This document shows, in pieces, positions 42,567 through 50,295 of a stretch of DNA of 64,000 nt. The stretch covers positions 310,001 through 374,000 of the forward strand of contig CAWEWH010000007.1 of NCBI GenBank assembly GCA_963812775.1, read 5' to 3'. The position numbers and the translations under genes are program-made. Origin of the DNA: CAWEWH01 sp963812775 (lineage in GTDB: Bacteria; Pseudomonadota; Alphaproteobacteria; Rhizobiales; Beijerinckiaceae). The notes below the pieces were generated by a model. That model was not told where the DNA came from. It saw only the letters and a list, made by a program, of their open reading frames with translations, and did no database searches. Position 1 is the first letter of the stretch. Every line of letters begins with the position of its first letter.

Positions 42567-43703
42567 TTAGCCCTTGTTTGGATTGATCAGATATTTCTCG
42601 CCAGTCGCGCGCTTGTTGTAAGCGGCGATCATTGCCGGTTGCAGCGCCTCTTGTAGCGAGATTACCTTCGCATAGTGGCTCGCGAACGTCGTCTTCAGCT
42701 CGCGCGCGACCCGCGCGCGCAGCTTGGCGACCTCAGCGCTGCCGATCTTCTGCAGGAACGGCGTCAGGAGAAATCCGCCAACGCCCCAGGCCATACCGAA
42801 GTCGCGCCCCAATTCAGTCGGCCCGAGATTCAGCCGGCCGTAGATGTAGACTTGTTTGTGCACAGTCGAGCCGTAGCGGCTGTAGGTCTTCGCGTTCAGG
42901 TTCGCGGCCGCCTCCATGCAACTGAGGATCTGGCCCGCCAGCTTGCCGCCGCCGATCGCGTCGAAGGCGATGGTCGCGCCGGTCGCCGCCAGCGCCTTCG
43001 TCAAAACCTCAATGAATGTCGGCTTTGACGAATTGCACACATGCTTTGCACCGATGCTGGTCAAAATCTTTTCCTGTTCCGCGCTGCGGACGATGTTGAC
43101 GAGACTGATGCCGTCCTGCAGGCAGATCTTGTTGAGCATCTGGCCGAGATTGGACGCGGCGGCGGTGTGAACCAGGGCGGTGTGCCCCTCGCGGCGCATG
43201 GTCTCGGTCATGGCAAGTGCAGTTAGCGGATTGACGAACCAGGAGGCGCCCTCGACCGGCGTCGTGCCCTCAGGAAGCGCCTGGCAGTCGGCGGTCTTCA
43301 AGCAGCGATACTGCGCATACATGGCGCCGCCAATCATCGACACGGTCCTGCCGAGTAGCGCCTTGGCATTCGCACCCGCCTTCACGACAACGCCCGCGCC
43401 TTCGTTGCCGACCGGCAGCGATTGGTCGAGGCGCGCAGCGAGGCCCTTCAGCGTCTGTTGCGGGACGGGCGCAGTGACGATCGCGCCGTCGCCGGTGCCG
43501 GATGCGTTTGCCGCCGCCATATCGGCCGGTCCGAACAGGAGCCCGAGGTCGGACGGGTTAAGCGGCGTCGCTTCGACGCGCACGACCACTTCATCGTCCT
43601 TGGGCTCCGGCACTTTCACATTTGCGAGCGAAAGTTTGAGCTCGCCGGCCTTCGTAATCAAGGATTGCAGCTGCAATCCGGTGTCGGCGGCGTTCGCGTT
43701 CAT
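42567..43703 (-). CDS. Zinc-type alcohol dehydrogenase-like / quinone oxidoreductase
   Basis: A 378-residue medium-chain dehydrogenase/reductase. It has the N-terminal GroES-like fold (DDEVVVRVEATPLNPSDLGLLFG, LPVGNEGAGVVVKAGANAKALLGRTVSM), a Rossmann domain (HTALVHTAAASNLGQMLNKICL, ISLVNIVRSAEQEKILTSIGAKHVCN) and IAFDAIGGGKLAGQILSCME. The usual zinc ligands are absent, which puts it with the quinone-oxidoreductase or enoyl-reductase branch that uses NADPH. Substrate unknown. It lies in a minus-strand run with the EthD and altronate dehydratase genes and may belong to one catabolic unit. Confidence 0.8.
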   Translation of the reverse strand: MNANAADTGLQLQSLITKAGELKLSLANVKVPEPKDDEVVVRVEATPLNPSDLGLLFGPADMAAANASGTGDGAIVTAPVPQQTLKGLAARLDQSLPVGNEGAGVVVKAGANAKALLGRTVSMIGGAMYAQYRCLKTADCQALPEGTTPVEGASWFVNPLTALAMTETMRREGHTALVHTAAASNLGQMLNKICLQDGISLVNIVRSAEQEKILTSIGAKHVCNSSKPTFIEVLTKALAATGATIAFDAIGGGKLAGQILSCMEAAANLNAKTYSRYGSTVHKQVYIYGRLNLGPTELGRDFGMAWGVGGFLLTPFLQKIGSAEVAKLRARVARELKTTFASHYAKVISLQEALQPAMIAAYNKRATGEKYLINPNKG

Positions 43704-43947
43704 CTAAGCCTCTCCATTGCGTCTGTTCGATCTCATTGTACTGAATTGGTTCACGGCGCTCCAGCCGGAGTGGGCGCCCTCAGCAGTTAATGCATTTTGC
43801 ACCGCGATCAGGGCGGCTAGGCCAAAACGTCCGCGCTGTATGCGGGTTCGACGGCAAGTCGTGCAAAGCCGACTTGGCTGCGCTGGCAAACAGCGCGGTG
43901 TCGTTCCGATTGAACAGGAAAGAGAACTGACGCGACCGTCTTGAGAT

Positions 43948-44277
43948 TTAAGACGTGGTTGTACTACCGACAACGACTTCGCTGATCTGGAGGATCGGGG
44001 TTAAGTCGGTGTAGTTTGGGATGTCAGCCATGATCTCCTGCGCATGAGGTCCAAAACCAGCTTGAAACGCCTCGATCGAATCGCAGAAAATGTGGCACAT
44101 CCCAACGTACGTCGCGGGAGCGCCGGGAGCTCCACCCGCAAGGCCCTTATCGACAGTATAGTACTTACAGCTATCACCCATGCGGGCCTTCACGAGCGGC
44201 ATGTGCCGATCTCGGTAATACTCGTGGTTGAAGCGTGCACCAGGCGTATTGGGGTACATAACGCTCACCTTGATCAT
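43948..44277 (-). CDS. EthD family protein
   Basis: A 109-residue dimeric alpha/beta-barrel protein: MIKVSVMYPNTPGARFNHEYY then RDRHMPLVKARMGDSCKYYTV, ATYVGMCHIFCDSIEAFQAGF and a DIPNYTDLTPILQISEVV end. The YYRDRHMPLVK block is the EthD signature. EthD-like proteins assist ring or ether degradation and related enzymes; a specific role is not visible. Minus-strand neighbour of the altronate dehydratase gene. Confidence 0.85.
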   Translation of the reverse strand: MIKVSVMYPNTPGARFNHEYYRDRHMPLVKARMGDSCKYYTVDKGLAGGAPGAPATYVGMCHIFCDSIEAFQAGFGPHAQEIMADIPNYTDLTPILQISEVVVGSTTTS

Positions 44278-44416
44278 GGCTCGTCCTTTGATTTAACATT
44301 TTCCCGCGTAACCGGCGGGCGCGGTCAAACCCTGCGTCAGTTTTGCGAATCCTGCAACTCCGCAGCGCAGCGGCCGCTTTTGCGCTCAGAGCTCGCCATG
44401 CGTGGATCCGCTGACC

Positions 44417-45934
44417 CTACATCACGGCGCCGATCTGCCACGGCACAAATTCGTTGTCACCGTATCCGAGTTCTTCGGATTTCGTAGGTGCGCCGGACGC
44501 AACCGCCAGGACTGTTTCGAAAATCTCTTTGCCCTTGTCTTCGATCGAAGTGCCGTCGAGAATGTCACCACAGTTGATGTCCATATCGTCGACCATTCGG
44601 CGATGCATTTCAGTATTTGTGGCAAGTTTGATGGACGGTGTCGGCTTACAGCCGAACGCCGAGCCCCGTCCAGTCGTGAAGCACATGACGTTGGCGCCGC
44701 CCGCTACCTGGCCGGTTGCGGCAACGGGATCGTAGCCTGGCGTGTCCATGAAGACAAAACCACTCTCGCGGACAGGCTCCGCATACTCGTATACAGCGCG
44801 TAGCGTCGTCGTGCCCCCTTTGGCAGCCGCACCAAGCGACTTCTCAAGAATTGTCGTGAGGCCGCCGGCCTTGTTGCCGGGTGCGGGATTGTTGTTCATC
44901 TCACCGCCGTTCCGGTGCGTATATTCCTCCCACCAACGAATGCGTTCAACGAGTTTCTCCCCGACCGCACGGTTCATCGCGCGGCGGGTGAGTAGGTGCT
45001 CTGCGCCGTAGATTTCTGGCGTCTCCGACAAGATCGCAGTACCGCCATGTTTGACGAGCAAATCCGCCGCCGCTCCCAGAGCCGGATTGGCCGTGATACC
45101 CGAATAGCCATCGGACCCGCCGCACTGCAGGGCAAGCACGATTTCGGAGGCGGGCCGCGGTTCGCGCCTCGCGCGTGCTGCGACGGGCAACATGGCCTTG
45201 ATGCGCTCGACCCCCTCAGCCACCGTCTTTCTCGTGCCGCCGGTTGCTTGGATGGTCATGGTCTGGAAGTGATCGCCTTCCACAAGACCGTAGTGGTCCT
45301 TCATGCGGTCCATTTGGAAGACCTCGCAGCCCAACCCAACCATTAGGGCTGCCCCAAGATTGGGGTGGCTTGCGTAACCCCATTGCGTGCGGCGAAGCAG
45401 ATCGAAACCCTCTCCGTAGGCCGCCATGCCACAGCCACTCCCGTGCACGAAAGCCACCACACCGTCGATCTCTGGGTGGTCTTCGAGCAGGTTTGAACTG
45501 TTGATCTCTTCGGCGATGAACTTCGCAACCGACGCCGAGCAATTCACCGATGTGAGAATGCCGATATAGTTGCGCGTCCCAGTGCGGCCGCCCGGCCGAA
45601 CGAAGCCGTCGAACGTTGCGCGCAACTCGACGGGCAGCACTTCATCGTTGCGCGCCGCCTCAGCAAACCGGTAGTCGCGCGCAAAATCATGCAGCGTGAC
45701 ATTGTGCTCGTGCACCCAGTCGCCAGGTACGACCGCCTTCATGGCGAAACCGATGATTTGGCCAAACTTCTTGACCGGCTCTCCCTCGGCGATCGCGGCG
45801 ATGGCCATCTTGTGGCCGCGCGGGACGCGCTCTCGGACCGCCACATCCGCAGCGATGGCACCCGGCGAGAGTTGGTCGATGGCAACCAGGACATTGTCTT
45901 CGGGTGATAGACGAACGGTCCGTGGTGAGGTCAT
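44417..45934 (-). CDS. Altronate/galactarate dehydratase family protein (UxaA-like)
   Basis: A 505-residue protein that joins the N-terminal SAF domain (LSPEDNVLVAIDQLSPGAIAADV) and the large D-galactarate/altronate dehydratase domain: GTRNYIGILTSVNCSASVA, VVAFVHGSGCGMAAYGEGFD, IVLALQCGGSDGYSGITANPALG, FVFMDTPGYDPVAATGQVAGGANVMCFTTGRGSAFGCKP and DINCGDILDG. The conserved Cys residues suit an iron-dependent active site. It would dehydrate a hexuronic-acid-derived aldonate. A remnant of a TRAP permease just upstream suggests it once belonged to a sugar-acid uptake and catabolism operon. Confidence 0.85.
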   Translation of the reverse strand: MTSPRTVRLSPEDNVLVAIDQLSPGAIAADVAVRERVPRGHKMAIAAIAEGEPVKKFGQIIGFAMKAVVPGDWVHEHNVTLHDFARDYRFAEAARNDEVLPVELRATFDGFVRPGGRTGTRNYIGILTSVNCSASVAKFIAEEINSSNLLEDHPEIDGVVAFVHGSGCGMAAYGEGFDLLRRTQWGYASHPNLGAALMVGLGCEVFQMDRMKDHYGLVEGDHFQTMTIQATGGTRKTVAEGVERIKAMLPVAARARREPRPASEIVLALQCGGSDGYSGITANPALGAAADLLVKHGGTAILSETPEIYGAEHLLTRRAMNRAVGEKLVERIRWWEEYTHRNGGEMNNNPAPGNKAGGLTTILEKSLGAAAKGGTTTLRAVYEYAEPVRESGFVFMDTPGYDPVAATGQVAGGANVMCFTTGRGSAFGCKPTPSIKLATNTEMHRRMVDDMDINCGDILDGTSIEDKGKEIFETVLAVASGAPTKSEELGYGDNEFVPWQIGAVM

Positions 45935-46098
45935 GGCGAGGATCTCATTTTAGCACGCCGGCGAAGTGGGCAGCCATAGGTGAGTTCCCGGGATGAGATG
46001 CGCGCAAGCACAAACAGTCCCATGCCAAGCGGCGGGTGCAGCAAGCCTATCATCAAATTCCAGGTCGTCACCACGCCAAAATGGACGAGATCGCTGCC
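45931..46098 (-). pseudogene. 3' remnant of a TRAP transporter large permease (DctM type)
   Basis: The minus frame reads DLVHFGVVTTWNLMIGLLHP then PLGMGLFVLARISSRELTYG, which matches the conserved region near the end of DctM-type TRAP permeases (HFGVV..NL.IGLLTPP.G..L). Upstream the similarity stops within about 20 residues and is replaced by unrelated sequence, so more than 90 percent of the gene is missing. The reading frame stops at 45931, overlapping the start of the dehydratase by 4 bp, which is how the original operon was probably coupled. Confidence 0.65.
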
Positions 46099-46141
46099 TA
46101 CCCTGGGCGCCGCGTGGACTCGGCAAAGGAACACTGCGGAG

Positions 46142-46420
46142 CTACTTCCCTTGAAGCGCGAGCCATAAGCGGGCGACTGCTTCGGCAGGGGTCGACCCAT
46201 GATGGGTCCCGGTTTCTCCTGTCGCGCGCCACGATTGGCCGAACCGATTTTCCATTTGATATAGCTGAGAGCTGCACGCTTCTATGAGCTCCTCCAGTGT
46301 CGGCGCGTACACTCGGTCGCCAGCGCGGACTACGAGGCTCGCCGGATCGCCGACCCAAGCTCCGGGCCCCGCCTGCGGAAACCCGGCATCGCGCAACTCC
46401 TTCGCCAACCCGTAGTCCAT
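46142..46420 (-). CDS. Phage-type small hypothetical protein
   Basis: A 92-residue protein: MDYGLAKELRDAGFPQAGPG, VYAPTLEELIEACSSQLYQ, then GSTPAEAVARLWLALQGK. I recognise the pattern (MxYxLAKxLKDAGFPQ near the start, PTLxELIEAC in the middle, GSTPxEAVARLWLAL at the end) from prophage and island genes in Hyphomicrobiales; no function is known. It marks the left part of the accessory region. Confidence 0.65.
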   Translation of the reverse strand: MDYGLAKELRDAGFPQAGPGAWVGDPASLVVRAGDRVYAPTLEELIEACSSQLYQMENRFGQSWRATGETGTHHGSTPAEAVARLWLALQGK

Positions 46421-46980
46421 TTACTTGCTGGGCTTCTCGATGGCAGTGACCTCCGCCAGACCTAGTTTGCCTGCACAATTCAACGGGTGGAAGATGCCAG
46501 TTGATTTCGGGCTCGGGCGCGGGATGCAGCCAAGCGGCTCAGGTAGCCCTGTCACGAGCCTAGACGTTCGCACGGTTGGGTTCTCGCGGGACACACACCA
46601 AATTCAATGGCAGCCCAGCGTCTAATTTTTTCGCCCCTTTGCTGGTCGACCGGGCGGCGGGACGCGCAAGAGACGCATACATGGATTTCCATAGAGTGCC
46701 GGACGGGCGAGGCGGCGCTAGCTTTCGGCATGGATTGGCAAGCCCGGAGCGTGGGCAGGAGTGCTAGGCTGGACGCCGAGGCCGCGGAGCTACGCGCCCC
46801 ACGGCATAAGATGGCTGGCGGAGACGGAGTCCGCCAAACCGTCATTCGTGGCCGTTCGTGGCCGTCCGAAAAGTCGTCTATTTCAGAGTGGGATAGACTT
46901 CAATTCGTCCCCTGCCGTCCATTGCCGTTCTCCGAAATCCATGCGAAATGTTGGGGTAGGAGTTGGGGTAGGGGGGTGGC
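46421..46980. other. Gap before the integrase gene
   Basis: 560 bp without a supported gene. Near its right end (46898-46926) lies a 29-base stretch that matches the tRNA-end repeat of 31433-31461 at 21 of 29 positions, a possible attachment-site core. Short frames here lack start signals. Confidence 0.4.
46898..46926 (+). other. Candidate attachment-site core upstream of integrase
   Basis: The stretch CTTCAATTCGTCCCCTGCCG and the nine bases after it resemble the 3' end of a tRNA T-arm and acceptor, and share 21 of 29 positions with the repeat at 31433-31461. It lies 55 bp before the integrase start, where an attL or attP core would be expected. Similarity is partial, so this stays tentative. 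Confidence 0.3.
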
Positions 46981-48189
46981 ATGGCACGTGCAATCGGCAA
47001 GCTCAATGCACGCAAGGTGATGGCGATCCGGCGCGAGGGACGCCATTCTGACGGGGCAGGGCTCTACCTCGTAGTGGGGCCGGGCGCGTCGCGGCGCTGG
47101 GCTTTCATTTTCCGCTGGCACGGCAAGCTCAAGGAAATGGGGCTCGGCTCACTCACGTCCGTGTCGCTCTCTGACGCGCGGTCGCGAGCCAGCGATGCCC
47201 GGAGCATCCTCGCGGGCGGTCGCAATCCCATCGAGGTTCGGCGCGCGAAAGAGGCGGCCCGGGATTCCGTTGGAACCTTCGGCGTCTTCGCTGACGAGCT
47301 GGTCAAGAACCTTTCGCACGGCTTCCGCAACGACAAGCACAAGGCGCAATGGGCCATGACATTGACGACGCACGCCGCGCCGCTGCGCAAGCTGAGACTC
47401 GATGAAATTGGCACCGATGACGTGCTCGCCGTGCTGCAACCCATCTGGCAGACGAAAAACGAAACGGCATCGCGGTTGCGGGGTCGCATCGAGCGGGTGC
47501 TTGATGCCGCACGAGCGAAGGGGCTGCGGACCGGCGAGAACCCAGCGCGCTGGCGCGGCCACTTGGACAAGCTTCTGCCCAAGCGCCAGAAGCTGGCCCG
47601 CGGCCATCATGCAGCCATGCCCTATCCGAACGTGCCGGCCTTTGTCGCCCGCTTGCGAGGCTCGGAGACCATCTCTGCCCTTGCTCTAGAGTTCCTGATC
47701 CTCACGGGGGCGCGGAGCGGGGAAGTCATGGGCGCGCGTTGGGGAGAAATCGATCGCGAGGCAAGACTTTGGATTGTGCCGGCCGCCCGCATGAAGGCAG
47801 GCCGCGAGCATCGCGTGCCGTTGACGGCGCGGGCACTCGCCATCCTCAAAGCAGCCGAGAAGGTACGCACCGGGGACTGCGTTTTCCCCGGTCAGCGGCG
47901 GGGCGAGCAGCTGTCGGTTATGGCGCTCGCCATGGCGATGCGTCGCTTGAAGGCCGACGACGTGACGGTGCACGGCTTTCGCTCCGCCTTCCGCGATTGG
48001 GCCGGCGAGGCCACCGCCTTCCCGCGGGAGGTTGCGGAGGCGGCTCTCGCGCACGTCGTCGGCGACGCTACTGAGCGCGCGTATCGGCGTGGCGACGCAT
48101 TGGAAAAGCGCCGCAAGCTGATGGCCGCCTGGGCAACCTATATCGAAGCGAAGCCAGCCACAAACGTTGTTCGGCTCAGGCGAGCCTGA
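46981..48189 (+). CDS. Tyrosine-type integrase (DUF4102, P4-like)
   Basis: A 402-residue recombinase. The N-terminal DUF4102 arm-binding domain is clear (IRREGRHSDGAGLYLVVGPGASRRWAFIF, LGSLTSVSLSDARSRASDARSILAGGRNP), followed by a core-binding helical domain and the catalytic domain with Arg in LILTGARSGEVMGARW, His-x-x-Arg in TVHGFRSAFRDWAGE, and the nucleophile Tyr in HVVGDATERAYRRGD. P4-type integrases insert elements into tRNA or tmRNA ends. The gene looks intact. It is first in a plus-strand run of island genes. Confidence 0.92.
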   Translation: MARAIGKLNARKVMAIRREGRHSDGAGLYLVVGPGASRRWAFIFRWHGKLKEMGLGSLTSVSLSDARSRASDARSILAGGRNPIEVRRAKEAARDSVGTFGVFADELVKNLSHGFRNDKHKAQWAMTLTTHAAPLRKLRLDEIGTDDVLAVLQPIWQTKNETASRLRGRIERVLDAARAKGLRTGENPARWRGHLDKLLPKRQKLARGHHAAMPYPNVPAFVARLRGSETISALALEFLILTGARSGEVMGARWGEIDREARLWIVPAARMKAGREHRVPLTARALAILKAAEKVRTGDCVFPGQRRGEQLSVMALAMAMRRLKADDVTVHGFRSAFRDWAGEATAFPREVAEAALAHVVGDATERAYRRGDALEKRRKLMAAWATYIEAKPATNVVRLRRA

Positions 48190-48312
48190 AGCCAATCTGT
48201 GGACCACATCTTGAGCTGGGGCGGTGAATTTATTGCGCCCCGGCGTGAATCACGTGATCCTTTCTCTCTCTGCGAACCTGGGCAATTCCCGGCGGATGAT
48301 GGAGAGGAAAGC

Positions 48313-49044
48313 ATGTCCACCCAGCCAAGTGCCCGCTCTATTGCGCCGCAAAAGTTGCAAACACCTGGACAATGTCCAAGAGAACCCGACTTCGATCTCA
48401 GGGAATTTCTCGAGGGGTACCAAAAAGATCCTACGATCGAGACTTATGTTGGGATGAGGAGGAAGCATCCTCGGCTACACCCTAACGTCGCCACAACCGG
48501 CGGGATTGAGTGGCTGTACGCGTGTGAGGAAGAGTTACAGCAGCTTGGCTTTGATCCTCAGCTTGTGGCGAGCACGCTTGATGCGGACCTTGAAGCGCAA
48601 TCAGAATGCAGCTTGCGCGTGCTGGAAAAAATTGTTGAACGCAGAAGAAAGACCGCCGCTGGTGGCACTCACCTTGCAAGTCGGGGCGAAGCAATCAGCG
48701 ATAAATTCATTGCCTACTTTATTGGCGTTATGTTGGACGCTCTTGACTGGAACGGCCAGATGGAAATCTCCAGTGACCTGATTGTTCTAATCAAGGAGCA
48801 ACTCGGGGTCGGCTCGTCGTCCTACGAGGTCAGTGTCCGAAAAGCCGAGCAACGTAGAGAGGCCACCTTCATCGCCGCGCAGATTGTATCGGCAGGCGAA
48901 ACACCAAGCTATCGGCGGATAGGCAAGTTGATGGGTGTCGAGGCGAGCACCGTAAAGCGGTGGTTCCCAGACGGCGAAATGATGCGCCTAGCAAGGAAGC
49001 TTTCAAACGAGGTCAAAAATTTGAGGGTATTGAGGCAGGACTAG
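48313..49044 (+). CDS. Unknown island protein with C-terminal helix-turn-helix
   Basis: A 243-residue protein from the ATG at 48313, which has a strong GGAGAGGAA site; an ATG at 48199 would add a leader. The N-terminal part has no match I know (FLEGYQKDPTIETYVGMRRK, GGIEWLYACEEELQQLG). The middle is helical (ISDKFIAYFIGVMLDALDWN, DLIVLIKEQLG), and the C-terminus carries a clear HTH: RREATFIAAQIVSAGETPSY then RRIGKLMGVEASTVKRWFPD. It probably binds DNA. Placed between the integrase and the AlpA-like gene, it could control the element or recognise its origin. Codon use is AT-richer than the core. Confidence 0.6.
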   Translation: MSTQPSARSIAPQKLQTPGQCPREPDFDLREFLEGYQKDPTIETYVGMRRKHPRLHPNVATTGGIEWLYACEEELQQLGFDPQLVASTLDADLEAQSECSLRVLEKIVERRRKTAAGGTHLASRGEAISDKFIAYFIGVMLDALDWNGQMEISSDLIVLIKEQLGVGSSSYEVSVRKAEQRREATFIAAQIVSAGETPSYRRIGKLMGVEASTVKRWFPDGEMMRLARKLSNEVKNLRVLRQD

Positions 49045-49048
49045 ACCC

Positions 49049-49106
49049 GTTGCGCGCGATTCCTGATGCGCAACAGCTTTGTTGCGCGCGGTTGTTCGTG
49101 CGCAAC
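49049..49106. promoter_or_regulatory. Two GTTGCGC-N12-GCGCAAC inverted repeats
   Basis: GTTGCGC (49049-49055) pairs with GCGCAAC (49068-49074); GTTGCGC (49081-49087) pairs with GCGCAAC (49100-49106). Both dyads have a 12-base spacer, both are 26 bp long, and they are offset by exactly 32 bp, about three helical turns. They fill the gap between the HTH gene and the AlpA-like gene (start 49181), so they are good operator candidates for autoregulation. Confidence 0.65.
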
Positions 49107-49180
49107 TGTAATCAGTGCGGCAAGCCTCACACCTGAGCGGACGCACCCGCGTCCGTCCTGATGTGGAAGGCTAATTGCGA

Positions 49181-49399
49181 ATGCGCGAAAATCAGACAAG
49201 CTCAGAAGAGAAGTTCGCCTTTGGCATTGTCGACGCTGCACGTGTCGCCGGCATTGGCCGAAGTACGCTCTACGAAGCGCTCGCTGCCGGCGAGCTGAAG
49301 GCCGTGAAACTCGGGAGGCGCACGCTGATCCCGGCTGATGAATTGCGCCGCTTCATCGCCGCACTGCCTCCCGCGCGGCCGACCACCGATGCGGCCTAG
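49181..49399 (+). CDS. AlpA-like excisionase / HTH regulator
   Basis: A 72-residue MerR/AlpA-type winged helix: FGIVDAARVAGIGRSTLYEA, LAAGELKAVKLGRRTLIPAD, ELRRFIAALP. This is the excisionase-like domain that in P4-type elements turns on excision or represses the integrase. The start at 49181 has GGAAGG ten bases upstream. Two inverted repeats lie 75 bp before it. It is followed closely by the winged-helix gene at 49438, likely one operon. Confidence 0.8.
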   Translation: MRENQTSSEEKFAFGIVDAARVAGIGRSTLYEALAAGELKAVKLGRRTLIPADELRRFIAALPPARPTTDAA

Positions 49400-49437
49400 G
49401 AAAAAGGCCGCACCACACCGCGCGCCGGGAGATGGCC

Positions 49438-49911
49438 ATGGCAAAACGACATGACCGCACCGGCCGTAGCACGACGGAGCGATTCGTCGCCCTCCCGCAT
49501 TACATGCTGAACTCGCAAGCGTGGCTGGCTCTCTCTCCTGGCGGTCGCTCCCTGTTAGTCGAGGTCTTGCATATCTACAATGGTGCGAACAACGGGCGCA
49601 TCGGCTTGTCAGTGCGGAGAGCGGCCGAGCGCCTCAACTGCTCCAAGGATACAGCGGGACGCGTCTTCCTCGAATTGCAGCGTCTCGGGTTTCTAGAGCT
49701 TTCGATCCAAGGTGCCTTCCATCGCAAGACCTCGCACTCTAGCGAGTGGCGGCTCACGCTGCACCGCTGCGACCGCACAGGCGCGTTACCGTCAAAGGCG
49801 TTCATGCGTTGGCGACGACCGGCAAGAAAAGAAAATCGCGGTCCGATTTCAGGGACAGCCGGTCCGATTTCAGGGACAGTCGCCAATGGCCTGGACGTTC
49901 ACGGACGATAG
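49438..49911 (+). CDS. Winged-helix replication-type protein with repeat-coded tail
   Basis: A 157-residue protein: RFVALPHYMLNSQAWLALSP, GRSLLVEVLHIYNGANNGRI, LSVRRAAERLNCSKDTAGRV, FLELQRLGFLELSIQGAFHR. The middle is a winged helix of the kind found in island and plasmid proteins that bind origins. The tail encodes GPISGTAGPISGT, which is the direct translation of two iteron-like DNA repeats (49840-49879). In relatives I recall similar GT-rich tails, which suggests the tail is a by-product of the DNA repeats. Start at 49438 is chosen over 49432 by spacing to GGGAG. Role as initiator is inference. Confidence 0.6.
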   Translation: MAKRHDRTGRSTTERFVALPHYMLNSQAWLALSPGGRSLLVEVLHIYNGANNGRIGLSVRRAAERLNCSKDTAGRVFLELQRLGFLELSIQGAFHRKTSHSSEWRLTLHRCDRTGALPSKAFMRWRRPARKENRGPISGTAGPISGTVANGLDVHGR

Positions 49912-49975
49912 CTGTCCCTCATATCAGACCGCGAAGGCATTTTATGCATCCTTCACGGTCCGACTACAGGGACAC
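49840..49975. repeat. Iteron-like repeats overlapping and following the winged-helix gene
   Basis: GGTCCGATTTCAGGGACAG occurs at 49840-49858 and exactly again at 49861-49879 (21-bp pitch). An inverted variant lies at 49912-49930 (16 of 19 match) and a direct variant at 49957-49975 (16 of 19 match). Two copies are inside the coding region, two after its stop. The 21-bp pitch is two helical turns. This pattern is typical of iterons bound by a replication initiator. Confidence 0.7.
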
Positions 49976-50010
49976 ATATAATCTACCATAGGGGAGCAGG
50001 GGTACTGACA

Positions 50011-50295
50011 TTGAAGAAGAAGGCTAAGAAAGTTGCCGTGAACCCGCTCGCGGGCCTGCCGAAGCCAAGCGAACACGAGGCAGCCCTGATTTCGGAATCG
50101 CGGGAGCGAACGCGGGCGCGGCGGGCGCGAGTGTCGGTCAAGTGGGAGAAGCGAGACAGCAAGTCGCCGACCGTCGGCCCGCATCACAATGACGGCCAAG
50201 GGTGGCTCGCGCGCCTCGATGACGCTTTCGGAAGTCCATCGGATGCCTTTGGCATTTCGCAGTTGAACGCGCTCTGCGAATGCATTGCGGACTAA
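50011..50295 (+). CDS. N-terminal part of a phage-type protein, frameshifted
   Basis: A 94-residue frame from a TTG at 50011 (GGGGAGCAGGGG upstream). It has a basic N-terminus, an Arg-rich stretch (RERTRARRARVSVKW) and DDAFGSPSDAFGISQLNALCECIAD before a stop. In a family that I recall from rhizobial islands, this region continues directly into the sequence found in the next frame (EVDNTALNAALAVVDGVRPRD). One extra base near 50287 breaks it, so this and the 50285 frame are probably one gene of about 270 residues. Confidence 0.55.
   Translation: MKKKAKKVAVNPLAGLPKPSEHEAALISESRERTRARRARVSVKWEKRDSKSPTVGPHHNDGQGWLARLDDAFGSPSDAFGISQLNALCECIAD

Noticed and set aside
42345..42656. Plus frame of 103 codons with several Cys
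   Set aside because: It overlaps the end of the quinone oxidoreductase gene antisense and has no start signal; the Cys spacing fits no zinc-finger pattern I know.
49840..49975. CRISPR array
   Set aside because: Only four 19-bp repeats, one inverted, with unequal short spacing, partly coding and no cas genes. Iterons are the better explanation.
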